Assembly: GCA_016708265.1 (NCBI GenBank)
Contig: JADJGA010000012.1
Span: forward strand, 1,221,982-1,285,981
From: Saprospiraceae bacterium
GTDB lineage: Bacteria; Bacteroidota; Bacteroidia; Chitinophagales; Saprospiraceae
Reading direction: 5' to 3'
Length of the DNA: 64,000 nt
The translations under genes and the position numbers were made by a program. A model generated the notes under the pieces. It was not told where the DNA came from. It saw nothing but the letters and a program-made list of their open reading frames with translations, and ran no database searches. This document shows, in pieces, positions 1 through 8,473 of the stretch (its first letter is position 1; each line of letters begins with the position of its first letter).

Positions 1-209
1 GGTTCTAAGGCTTCACCAACAAGTTCTTCATTCGTAAATGGTCCATAAATTTCGGCAGTATCAAAAAAAGTGACACCATTTTCAAATGATTTACGAATTA
101 TTGAAATCATTTCATTTTTGTCGGCAATTTTACCATAGCCGAAACTCATACCCATACATCCTAGTCCGATTGCTGATACTTCAAGATTGCCAAGTTTTCG
201 TGTTTGCAT
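1..209 (-). CDS. Aldo/keto reductase, N-terminal part (cut by window edge)
   Basis: The minus strand encodes the first ~70 residues of an NAD(P)H-dependent aldo/keto reductase, starting MQTRKLGNLEVSAIGLGCMG. The family's (beta/alpha)8 start and the catalytic-region motif FDTAEIYG (Asp and Tyr of the tetrad) are visible. The C-terminal ~250 residues lie outside the window, so substrate and pathway cannot be assigned. The ATG at 207-209 is the only good start and lies just before an AT-rich intergenic region. It is the first gene of a minus-strand run, but about 440 bases separate it from the next gene, so it is probably its own transcript. Confidence 0.85.
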   Translation of the reverse strand, partial: MQTRKLGNLEVSAIGLGCMGMSFGYGKIADKNEMISIIRKSFENGVTFFDTAEIYGPFTNEELVGEALE

Positions 210-581
210 ATTTATTGTATTTGATTGTCTGATAATAAAAATGTAAAATTATACCTGAATCTAACAAAAATGTAATAATATTGAATTAATAAGTTATCAG
301 AATTAAAAATTCCTGAAATAAACGTTCTTTAATGTAAATGGTTTTTAAAGAAGTTGTTAAAATTGTAACTAAAAGAATCTAAATTAAGAAGAATTTCACA
401 GCAGTCGATATCAATACGTTCCTCCCAATGTTTGATTCAAAACATTTATAATGATCAAAAAAATTAAAATCAATATGTTGTCGAAAATAGTTTTTATAAA
501 GAAAAAGGCATAACTGCGACATTTAATTACCAGGTTATATAATGCTGAGTTTCCAGTTACAATTTCTTTTTTCAAATAATT
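210..581. other. AT-rich intergenic region
   Basis: About 370 bases with no convincing gene. A 60-codon open frame exists on the minus strand (411-593), but it is AT-driven, has no recognisable domain and runs into the hairpin at 582-616. No clear promoter of the TAnnTTTG type was found. Confidence 0.5.
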
Positions 582-616
582 AAAAAGAGGCAAACTTTAT
601 CAGCTTACCTCTTTTT
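582..616 (-). terminator. Putative hairpin terminator
   Basis: An inverted repeat (AAAAAGAGG ... CCTCTTTTT) with a 17-base loop lies just downstream of the minus-strand membrane-protein gene. Read on the minus strand it gives a stem followed by a T-rich run, as expected for an intrinsic terminator of the sigma factor/membrane protein transcript. The long loop makes it a moderate candidate. Confidence 0.4.
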
Positions 617-647
617 ACTTACCGGATTTCTTTGAAAAGAACGTAAA

Positions 648-953
648 TTAGCAACACTTTCTTTCTTTCCATTTTTCTTTGAATTCCTGCTTTTCCTCAT
701 CTGTCATGTGAAAAAATCTTTCTCTCATTTCCCGTGAATGATGCCACCTGTGTTTGCCGAATCCAAAGTTGCCAAACAGGATCCTGCTCAGTACCAAAAT
801 ACCTCCTGCCTGCCAGTAAGATATTGCTTTAATTCCTAAAACGACTGGCAAAATTGCATTCCATAACAGCATTACTACTGCCGTAACAGCAAAGAAAATG
901 GCTATCGGAATTAATATAAAAAAACCTCTTCTGCATTTAAATCTGTGATCCAT
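648..953 (-). CDS. Small membrane protein next to ECF sigma factor
   Basis: This is a 101-residue protein with a basic N-terminus, two hydrophobic segments (about residues 11-33 and 36-58), a short linker rich in Gly/His/Arg, and a charged C-terminal helix with the pattern TDEEKQEFKEKWKERKCC. It lies 13 bases downstream of the sigma factor gene on the same strand, so the two are probably co-transcribed. Small membrane proteins in this position sometimes modulate the sigma factor, but that is inference: no anti-sigma domain is recognisable. I do not recognise a named family. Function unknown. Confidence 0.7.
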   Translation of the reverse strand: MDHRFKCRRGFFILIPIAIFFAVTAVVMLLWNAILPVVLGIKAISYWQAGGILVLSRILFGNFGFGKHRWHHSREMRERFFHMTDEEKQEFKEKWKERKCC

Positions 954-966
954 AATAATTTATTGA

Positions 967-1545
967 TTAGTTAAAAAATTCTGTGTATAAAGGTGATAAT
1001 TTCTTTCTTAAGTGTTTAACAGCGTAAGCTTTCCGGCTGATGATCGTTTTTATGTTTTCTCCTGATTCATCAGCAATTTCCTGCAAAGTCTTATCTTCAA
1101 TTTCATTTAAAATAAAAACCAGCTTCTGTGATTCAGGAATTTCTTCCAGTGCTTCAAACAATACATCCCAGAACATTTCTTTAAATAATGATATTTCAGG
1201 ATTTGCACTGTGATCAGCCAGCAAAATGTCATTGATCAGGTAATCTGCATCTTCGTTTTCAGATCTCAGATCTTCAAGATTTTCAGATTTATTTTTTCTG
1301 TAAAGGTCGGTGATCTTATTTCTTGATACTGAATACAACCATCCGCTTACACTTTCCAGTTCGTCAATATTTGAAAGACGCGAGAATTGATACCAAACCT
1401 CCTGCAATATATCTTCTGCATCTTCAATCAGATGTACTTTATCTTTGATAAATGCAAACAGTTTTTTGCCATATTTGTCAAAGGTGTTAGATATTTTGCT
1501 CTCCCTGGCTTTTTCAGACATATCATATGTTATTACCGTGCTCAT
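967..1545 (-). CDS. ECF-type RNA polymerase sigma factor
   Basis: This is an extracytoplasmic-function sigma-70 protein. Region 2 is visible as DKVHLIEDAEDILQEVWYQF, with the GWLYSVSRNKITDLYRK segment after it. Region 4 carries the helix-turn-helix ALEEIPESQKLVFILNEIED ... LQEIADESGENIKTIISRKA. It would direct RNA polymerase to an alternative promoter set. An upstream ATG at 1567-1569 and a later one at 1519-1521 are possible; I chose 1545 because the reading MSTVITYDM... leaves a normal-length protein. It is followed directly by a small membrane protein (648-953). No classical anti-sigma factor is nearby, so the signal it answers is unknown. Confidence 0.85.
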   Translation of the reverse strand: MSTVITYDMSEKARESKISNTFDKYGKKLFAFIKDKVHLIEDAEDILQEVWYQFSRLSNIDELESVSGWLYSVSRNKITDLYRKNKSENLEDLRSENEDADYLINDILLADHSANPEISLFKEMFWDVLFEALEEIPESQKLVFILNEIEDKTLQEIADESGENIKTIISRKAYAVKHLRKKLSPLYTEFFN

Positions 1546-1578
1546 GAATAAAGTAGACGAATGAATCACGGTTTTACT

Positions 1579-2194
1579 TTAAGTTTTGTAAAGAGGCAAT
1601 AATTCCTTCATCATTTTTTTGTAAAAAATAAAATGTGTGCAACCAAGCACTATTGTCTCATAATCTTCAATCAACACTGAATCTAACTGATCTTTCAGAT
1701 AATTCTTCACTTCTGCAGAGTTGAAATCGAAATTTTCTGCATAGCCTACAAGTTTATCCAACGCCAGCTTATCTACTACATTTTTTTTGTCGAGGTCAGC
1801 AATCAGACTTTCAAGTTTTCGTTCCCTAAGGGTAAATGAGGTTGCAGTCACAAGTATCCTCTTGCATTTATTCTTTTCTATTGCAGGTTTAACTGCAGGT
1901 TCCATGCCGATTATCGGAAAATCATAATGAGCCCTGAGCTCATTTATGGCTGCACTCGTGGCAGTATTGCAGGCAACAACAAGTAATTTAATGTCTTTCG
2001 ATGCTAAAAACTCTACTGCTTCAAAAATATATCTTACTATATCTTCTTTAGATTTGGTTCCGTAAGGCACATTTTTTGTATCCGCATAGTAGATGTAGTT
2101 TTCATTTGGTAATCTTACCTATTGCAGTTCTTAAAACCGACAATCCTCCTATACCTGAGTCAAAAAAAGCAACCGGCATTTTTTTAATATCCAT
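1579..2194 (-). CDS. murI: Glutamate racemase, frameshifted and C-terminally short
   Basis: Glutamate racemase supplies D-glutamate for peptidoglycan. The N-terminus MDIKKMPVAFFDSGIGGLSV is in one frame and the rest, from LPNENYIYYADTKNVPYGT, is in another. One extra base near 2105 explains the break. Both catalytic cysteines are present: ACNTATS and GCTH. The protein stops about 15 residues after GCTH, whereas family members usually run another 50-60 residues. No lost C-terminal sequence is visible in other frames before the sigma factor gene begins. Either the gene is truly truncated or the assembly joined wrongly here. Because the enzyme is normally essential, a second copy or an assembly fault is likely. 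Confidence 0.8.
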
Positions 2195-2357
2195 TTTTTC
2201 TACTTTGATAAAATAAAATATGCATTTATCCTTGTCAAAATTATCTTTTAATTTGATAAGGATAATGCAAAGCTTCAGTTTATAATTGTTATCTGAATTA
2301 TCAATTTGAATATTATAATAATTTAAAAAAAACCTTCTGCAATGTACAGATTGTTTT

Positions 2358-2365
2358 TAGTTTTG
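2358..2365 (+). promoter_or_regulatory. Bacteroidota -7 element (TAGTTTTG) before the lysine cluster
   Basis: TAGTTTTG matches the Bacteroidota -7 consensus TAnnTTTG. It lies about 80 bases before the ATG at 2447 and excludes the more upstream in-frame ATG at 2342. The -33 TTTG partner is weak here. It would drive the whole dap/lys cluster. Confidence 0.45.
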
Positions 2366-2446
2366 CAAATTGAAGATAATATTCTATCAATTGTATCAAT
2401 TTCTAAGTACTCTTCATATTTAATTAAAATAATTCAGGAGAATATC

Positions 2447-3423
2447 ATGATTGAAAATTTATTAAAGCTGATGGAGATAGATTCTACTTCCGGTATGGAA
2501 GCAGGACTTGCTTTTTTTATCAGAGATAATTTCAGGAATGATAATAATACAATAGAATTGCAGGATGTCGGTGATGGTACTTACAATGTTTTTATAAGAT
2601 GGGGAATCCCAAAAGTAATCTTTTGCACGCATCTGGATACTGTTCCACCTTATATTTCTCCTAAATTTGAGGGTGATATAATTTATGGTCGTGGTGCCTG
2701 CGATGCAAAAGGACAGATAGCTTCAATGTTTGAAGCCTGCCTTGAACTTAAGAAAGAAGGCAATTCCGGTTTCGGATTACTTTTGCTTTCTGGAGAAGAG
2801 GTAGGTTCAAAGGGAGCAAATATTGCAAATAAGCTGATTGAGGGATGTGAATATGTTATAGTTGGAGAACCCACAGAAAACAAAATTATCAGGGCAGGGA
2901 AGGGGACTAAGCGGTTTGAAGTGCTTATTTCAGGTAAAAGTGCTCATTCAGGATATCCTCATCTTGGAGATGATGCTGTTGAACGATTCCGGAAGTTTTT
3001 GAATGAACTTGCAGATATTGACTTTCCTCACGATGAAAAATTAGGTGAAACCACCTATAATATAAGTGGTATAAATGCTCCGAATGCTGTCAATGTGGTC
3101 CGGACCATGTTTTTTTCAGGATTTATTTCAGGACTACATTTAATTCAGACCGGTTTGTTACAGACAAACTGATGAATATGAATGATGACAAGATAAAGGT
3201 CACACTTCTCGGTGGTGATGCCCCGATTAATTTTGAGACCCTCGATTTTGAAGGAAATAACATTGTTTCATATGGAAGTGATGCTCCGGTTCTGACAAAT
3301 CTGGGTAAAAGAATGCTTTATGGGCCAGGTTCGATATTCTTTGCTCATACCGAAAATGAACAGATAAGGACAGATGAACTTTATGAGGCTGTTAATGTTT
3401 ATAAATCAATATATTACAAAATA
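2447..3423 (+). CDS. M20 family deacylase (DapE/ArgE type), frameshifted
   Basis: This is a zinc-dependent M20 metallopeptidase-fold amidohydrolase. Metal-ligand motifs are visible: CTHLDTVPP, GRGACDAKG, LLLSGEEVGS and GEPTEN; the SAHSGYPHLGDDAV segment starts the dimerisation domain. As first gene of a cluster with dapD, it most likely removes succinate from N-succinyl-diaminopimelate (DapE role), though sequence alone also fits acetyl-/succinylornithine deacetylase. A missing C near 3100 shifts the frame; the corrected reading is VVPDHVFFRIYFRTTF. The stop is also lost: one A fewer near 3420 would end the protein YYK-stop before asd. ATG 2447 is preceded by a good AGGAG. About 325 residues when corrected. 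Confidence 0.8.
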
Positions 3424-3438
3424 AAAAGTTCAGGAAAA

Positions 3439-4473
3439 ATGAAGATTAAAGTTGGAATATTAGGTTGTACAGGGGCTGTAGGGCAAAAATTTATTTCCCT
3501 GCTCAGAGATCATCCTATTTTTGAAATCTATGAATTGGTCGCTTCTGAAAATTCAGCAGGTCAGCGATATAGAGACCGTGTAAACTGGAAAGAAGCTGTT
3601 CCGTATTCAGAAAAAACAGGAAATATCACAATTAAAAAAATTGGAGATCCTCTGGATGCTAAAATCCTTTTTTCAGGTCTTGATTCATCTGTTGCCGGAG
3701 AAGCTGAAACCTTTTATGCTGAAAATGGATTTGCTGTGGTAAGCAATTCAAAAAATCACAGGATGGTTGATAATGTTCCTCTTGTGATCCCTGAAGTCAA
3801 TAAAGAGCATTTTAAACTCATTCATTCTCAGCAAAGCTACAACAGATCAGGTGGTTTCATCGTAACAAATCCCAACTGTGCTATCGTTGTTATGGCTATG
3901 GCCTTATTCCCTATACACAGAGATTTCGGTTTATCAAAGGTGATGGTGACCACTATGCAGGCTATTTCGGGTGCCGGCTATCCGGGAGTGCCGTCACTGG
4001 ATATCTTAGGGAATGTAATTCCACACATAGCTGATGAAGAGAAAAAAGTCGAGACTGAAGCTCAGAAAATACTAGGTGTACTGAGTGGCAATAAGATTGA
4101 TTTTGCTGATTTTAAGGTTTCTGCAAGTTGCAACCGTGTTCCTGTCAGGGATGGTCACAGTATGTCGTTTTCGTTTGAAACTAAAACAAAAGCTACAAAG
4201 GATGAGATAATCAGTTCCCTTAGGAATTTTAAAGGGCTTGGACTGGCTTCTTCTCCTGAAAAAGTACTGGTATATTTTGACAGCCCTTACAGGCCACAAC
4301 CTCTTCTTGATGCAAACAGCGGTAATGGAATGACAGTTACAGTCGGAAATCTAAGGGAATGCAGTATACTGGATTACAAAATGAGTGCATTTGGTCATAA
4401 TACAATCCGTGGAGCTGCGGGAGCGGCAATCCTTAATGCTGAATTTTTACTTGAGGCAGGCTATATAAAATGA
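3439..4473 (+). CDS. asd: Aspartate-semialdehyde dehydrogenase
   Basis: It reduces aspartyl-phosphate to aspartate semialdehyde with NADPH, the second step of the lysine/threonine/methionine pathway. It begins MKIKVGILGCTGAVGQKF (Rossmann glycine-rich loop), has the catalytic cysteine in TNPNCAIVV at about residue 150 and the QAISGAGYPG segment. At 344 residues it is full length and of the archaeal/fungal-like Asd subtype, judging by the long GAAGAAILNAEF end. In the raw sequence it is continuous in frame with the upstream M20 gene, with no stop between; I infer a base-count error and place the start at the ATG preceded by AGGAAAA. lysC follows 7 bases later. Confidence 0.9.
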   Translation: MKIKVGILGCTGAVGQKFISLLRDHPIFEIYELVASENSAGQRYRDRVNWKEAVPYSEKTGNITIKKIGDPLDAKILFSGLDSSVAGEAETFYAENGFAVVSNSKNHRMVDNVPLVIPEVNKEHFKLIHSQQSYNRSGGFIVTNPNCAIVVMAMALFPIHRDFGLSKVMVTTMQAISGAGYPGVPSLDILGNVIPHIADEEKKVETEAQKILGVLSGNKIDFADFKVSASCNRVPVRDGHSMSFSFETKTKATKDEIISSLRNFKGLGLASSPEKVLVYFDSPYRPQPLLDANSGNGMTVTVGNLRECSILDYKMSAFGHNTIRGAAGAAILNAEFLLEAGYIK

Positions 4474-4480
4474 AAGTATC

Positions 4481-5832
4481 ATGATAGTAATGAAATTCGG
4501 GGGCACATCGGTTGCAGATGCCCCGGCCATTAACAGATTTATTGGAATTGTAAAAACCAGGCTTGATAAGAAACCTGTAGTTGTCGTTTCAGCGCTTTCG
4601 CAGGTAACAAATATTCTGACAGAAATATGTGACAGAGCGGCAAAAGGAGATTATGACGGAGTAGTTGACCTGATAGAAAAGCTTGGGTCAAGGCATATCG
4701 CCCTTTGTGAAGAATTGTTTGGAAATGACAAAAGCAAGTTAAGTGAAGCTGTAACAGAAATTGAAAATATACTTTCCTCATTGAAGGAAGTCACAAAAGC
4801 AATAAGCTTTCTTGCTGAAATATCAGACAGGAGGCAGGCTGAAATCATTGGGATGGGATAACTTCTGTCAAATATAGTGGTTCACAATGCGCTTAATAAT
4901 GCAGGATTGCTTTGCAACAAAGTTTTTGCGCGTGATTTTATTATTACTGACAATAATTACCTGAAAGGTAAAGCTGACCAGAACATGATAATCATGAAAA
5001 CTCCTCCTGTTATTGAAAAGCTTTCGCGGGCCATCAGATTGTACTGACACAGGGATTTATTTCAACAGCAAAGGACGGGTTTCCATCACTTCTTGGAAGG
5101 GAGGGTTCGGACCTTACGGCAACACTCATCGGAATGGCTTTAAATGCTGAAATGATAGAGATTTGGACAGATGTTGACGGTATTCATACAACCGATCCAA
5201 GAAAAGTCAGTAATACCAAAAGCATCACCCAGATGTCATTTGAAGTGGCAGAAGAACTATCGTTTTTCGGTGCAAAAGTCCTCCATCCTCTTACAATTCA
5301 GCCGGCAAGGAGCAGTAATATCCCTGTCAGAGTACTGAATTCGAGAAATCCTGAAAATCCGGGAACATTGATACTTGATGCAGGTACTGTTTCTGAAAAG
5401 GGAATTAAATCAGTTACATGTAAGGAAAATATTACATTGCTTAACATAGTTTCTGATAGATCACTCAGCACTCATGATTTTCTTAACAGTGTTTTCAGGA
5501 TTTTCAATAAATACCGGGTTCTCATCGACCTGATAAGCATCTCCGAATCTGGTATGGCAGTTGCAATTGAAAATTTCACAGATATGGAAGGTATATCAGA
5601 GGAATTAGATCATTTTGCATGTGTAAATATTTATACAGATAAATCCCAGGTTTCAGTTGTAGGTGAAGAATTACGGGAAACAAAGGGAATAATGAAAAAG
5701 ATTTTTTCCTGTATGGACAATTTTTCAGTGGATATGATCTCAGCAGGCGGATCTGATATCAATGTAAGCTTTGTTGTCAGCAGGGATGATCTCAGCAGAG
5801 TTATGCAAACTCTTCACGATGAACTTTTTTAA
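4481..5832 (+). CDS. lysC: Aspartokinase (monofunctional), with internal stop and frameshift
   Basis: It phosphorylates aspartate, the entry step to the diaminopimelate/lysine route. The kinase domain starts MIVMKFGGTSVADAP; later SDLTATLIGMALNAEMIEIWTD binds substrates, and residues after about 300 form ACT regulatory domains (lysine feedback is usual). No homoserine dehydrogenase domain is fused, unlike ThrA. The frame is broken twice. A TAA at 4859-4861 stands where Glu of GMGELLSN is expected, and a missing G near 5030 (CGGGGCC read as CGGGCC) shifts the frame before QIVLTQGF. Between the breaks all motifs are intact, so sequencing error is likelier than decay. It lies in an operon between asd and dapB. 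Confidence 0.88.
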
Positions 5833-5841
5833 TTTAATATA

Positions 5842-6513
5842 ATGAATATAGTCATTTCGGGATACGGCAAAATGGGCAGGATGATCGAAGGCATTCTGCA
5901 GAATAAACAGATCAGCTATATAACTACCGAAGATGTTAAATCGGTTGCTATTGATATCGCTAAGGTTTCTGTTTGCATTGATTTCACTACTCCTCAGGCT
6001 ATCAGGGATAATTATAAATTTCTGGCTGATAATTTTAGGTCAGTCGTTATTGGAACAACCGGATGGGATAGTATTAAAACTGATGTGATAAACTATTTTA
6101 GTCAGAAAAACACAACACTTGTTTATGCGAGTAATTTTTCAATCGGAGTAAACATTTTATTCAGACTGGCTGAAATAACATCTGCTTTCACTACCTCACT
6201 TTCTGATTATGATCCGTATCTGATAGAATTGCATCACAATCAAAAACTCGATGCGCCTTCAGGGACAGCAAAAACGATAGCTGATATTGTAAGTAAACAA
6301 ACAGGTAAGAAAATTGAAATAAGTTCTGTGAGGGCAGGAAATATTCCCGGTATACATGAACTGGGTTTTGAATCCGAAATAGACAGGATAATACTCAGGC
6401 ATGAGGCATTTTCGAGAAAGGGATTTGCTGAAGGTGCGGTAACGCAGCGATATGGACAGAAAACCATAATGGAGTCTTTGACTTTAAAACTCTACTCAAT
6501 GAAAATTCAATGA
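5842..6513 (+). CDS. dapB: 4-hydroxy-tetrahydrodipicolinate reductase
   Basis: DapB reduces the product of DapA to tetrahydrodipicolinate with NAD(P)H. The Rossmann motif GYGKMGRM is at residues 7-14. The diagnostic signature ELHHNQKLDAPSGTAKTIAD contains the catalytic His/Lys region and the substrate loop. 223 residues is on the short side but normal for Bacteroidota DapB. It follows lysC by 9 bases and is the last intact gene before the homopolymer block that separates it from dapA. Confidence 0.93.
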   Translation: MNIVISGYGKMGRMIEGILQNKQISYITTEDVKSVAIDIAKVSVCIDFTTPQAIRDNYKFLADNFRSVVIGTTGWDSIKTDVINYFSQKNTTLVYASNFSIGVNILFRLAEITSAFTTSLSDYDPYLIELHHNQKLDAPSGTAKTIADIVSKQTGKKIEISSVRAGNIPGIHELGFESEIDRIILRHEAFSRKGFAEGAVTQRYGQKTIMESLTLKLYSMKIQ

Positions 6514-6540
6514 AATAATAAAGTAACTATTTAGTTTAAA

Positions 6541-6718
6541 ATTGTTTTTTTTTTTTTATTTTTTTAATAAAAAAAAGGGGGAAGGGGGTTTTTTTTGGGG
6601 GCCACGCAAAGTTTTTTTTTTTTTTTTTTTTTTTTTTTGTTTTTGGTGGCTGTTGGGGTTTGGTGGGGTGTGGGGTGGGGGCCCGTGGTTAATTTTTTAT
6701 TTTTTTTTTTTTTTTTAA
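6541..6718. repeat. Extreme T/G homopolymer block
   Basis: About 180 bases are made almost wholly of T runs (up to about 26 long) and G runs, with a GGGGGCC core. Nothing else in the window resembles it. It breaks the tight spacing of the lysine operon between dapB and dapA. The simplest reading is a basecalling or assembly artefact; a true low-complexity spacer cannot be excluded. I see no gene or promoter in it. Confidence 0.7.
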
Positions 6719-6762
6719 CCTAAATAATTACAAAATCTATTCTTAATTTTAAATCAAATATC

Positions 6763-7640
6763 ATGAAAATCAATAAACTAAAAGGTTGCGGTACGGCACT
6801 TGTCACCCCTTTCAAACAGGATCTTCAGGTGGATTATGATGCATTCAGAGCACTTGTAAAGAGACAAATAATGGCTGAAATTCATTTCCTTGTACCATTG
6901 GGCACAACCGGTGAAACACCTTGCCTGGAGGATGATGAGAAAATGGAATTGCTGAGGATAACCAATGAAGAAGCCAGAGGCAAAACTCCCGTTGTAGCCG
7001 GGGCAGGGCTGAACAGCACAAAACAGACTATCAAAAATATGGAAATGCTTGCCAAAGTTGGTGTTGATGCATTCCTTGTGGTCACTCCCTATTACAACAA
7101 ACCGACCCAGGAGGGATTGTACAATCATTTCAAGGCGATAGCAGAGTCAACAGATAAACCTGTTATAATGTATAATGTGCCGGGCAGAACAGGAGTTAAT
7201 ATGACTGCTCAAACCTGTCTAAAACTTGCTGAAATAGGCAATATCACTGGCATCAAGGAAGCATCAGGAAATTATGCACAGATAAGTGATATAATCAGGA
7301 ATGCACCTGATGATTTTATAATACTTTCAGGAAATGATGATGAAGTATTATCACTCATGTCAACCGGTGCTCATGGTGTAATAAGTGTTGCATCGAATGT
7401 GGCACCTGAAAAAATGGTGAGTCTTGTTGAAAATCTGCAGGCTGGAAGTATAACTAATGCTGCTTCTATTCACCACAGACTTGCATCATTATTCAGAAAT
7501 TGTTTTATCGAGAGCAATCCTATACCTGCGAAGGAAGCTCTGAGTCAGCTCGGATTGATAGAAAATGTGCTCAGGCCACCCCTATACAAGGCTCAGGAAA
7601 CTACTGCCAGACTGATCAATGAGTACCTTCAAGGAATTAA
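6763..7640 (+). CDS. dapA: 4-hydroxy-tetrahydrodipicolinate synthase
   Basis: DapA condenses pyruvate with aspartate semialdehyde. The TIM-barrel signatures are clear: GTALVTPF at the N-terminus, VPLGTTGETPCL, VVTPYYNKPTQEGL, MYNVPGRTGVN (tyrosine of the catalytic triad) and GIKEASGNYAQI with the Schiff-base lysine. About 292 residues is the usual length. In the raw sequence no in-frame stop separates it from dapD. An out-of-frame TAA at 7638-7640 would become the stop if one T were added, so I end the gene there. A genuine DapA-DapD fusion would be unprecedented to my knowledge and is less likely. Confidence 0.93.
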
Positions 7641-7650
7641 AACTTTTATA

Positions 7651-8473
7651 ATGGACGATTTGCAAAAGATGTTTTTAGAAACATGCGAATCTGAAGACAG
7701 GGAATTGTCACTTGATGTTTTTATTAAGATCAGAACTGCTCTGGAATCGGGTCAAATCAGGGTAGCTGAAAAAGTAAACGGTGAATGGATAGTAAATACC
7801 TGGATTAAATCGGCTATATTGTGGGGATTCAGAATAGGCATCATGAAAGAATATGAGGGTGGGGGATGGAATTATTTCGATAAGGATACCATGCCTGTTC
7901 TGGATATTGAAATCTATAGCAGTGTTAGAATGGTTCCGGGAGGGACTTCTGTAAGGGCAGGAGCTTATGTTGCAAAAGGGTACTGTGATCATGCCTCCTT
8001 CGTATATAAATGTAGGGGCTTATGTTGATTCCGGTACGATGATAGATTCCCATGCACTGGTTGGGTCATGTGCACAGATAGGTAAAGGAGTGCATTTGTC
8101 TGCAGCCTCACAGATAGGTGGAGTTCTGGAACCTGTGGGTGCATTGCCTGTTATCGTGGAAGATAATGTCTTTATTGGTGGAAATTGCGGAATTTATGAA
8201 GGAACTATAATAAAGGAAAGTGCAGTAATTGGTTCCGGGGTTATCCTCAATGCTTCAACTGCACTGTTTGATAATGTGAGTGGAGAATTTATCTCAAAAG
8301 AGCAGGGTAAACCTTTGGTTGTACCTGAAAATGCAGTTGTGGTTGCCGGTAGTAGACCAATTACCAAAGGTCATGGAAATAAGCTTGGAATTCATTTATA
8401 TACACCGGTGATCGTGAAATACAGAGATGACAAAACCGGTAAATCAATAACACTTGAAGATGTTTTACGATAA
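7651..8473 (+). CDS. dapD: Tetrahydrodipicolinate N-succinyltransferase, frameshifted
   Basis: DapD transfers succinyl from succinyl-CoA to tetrahydrodipicolinate, committing the pathway to the succinylase branch. The N-terminal helical domain (MDDLQKMFLETCESED) is followed by a left-handed beta-helix of hexapeptide repeats, including SYINVGAYVDSGTMIDSHAL and GGVLEPVGALPVIVEDNVFI. An extra G near 7987 shifts the frame inside AGAYVAKG/TVIMPPSY. The corrected length of about 273 residues is normal. The gene overlaps the following aminotransferase by 14 bases, which indicates translational coupling. Confidence 0.92.

Noticed and set aside
411..593. 60-codon open frame on the minus strand
   Set aside because: AT-driven composition, no recognised motif, and it runs into a hairpin; not supported as a gene.
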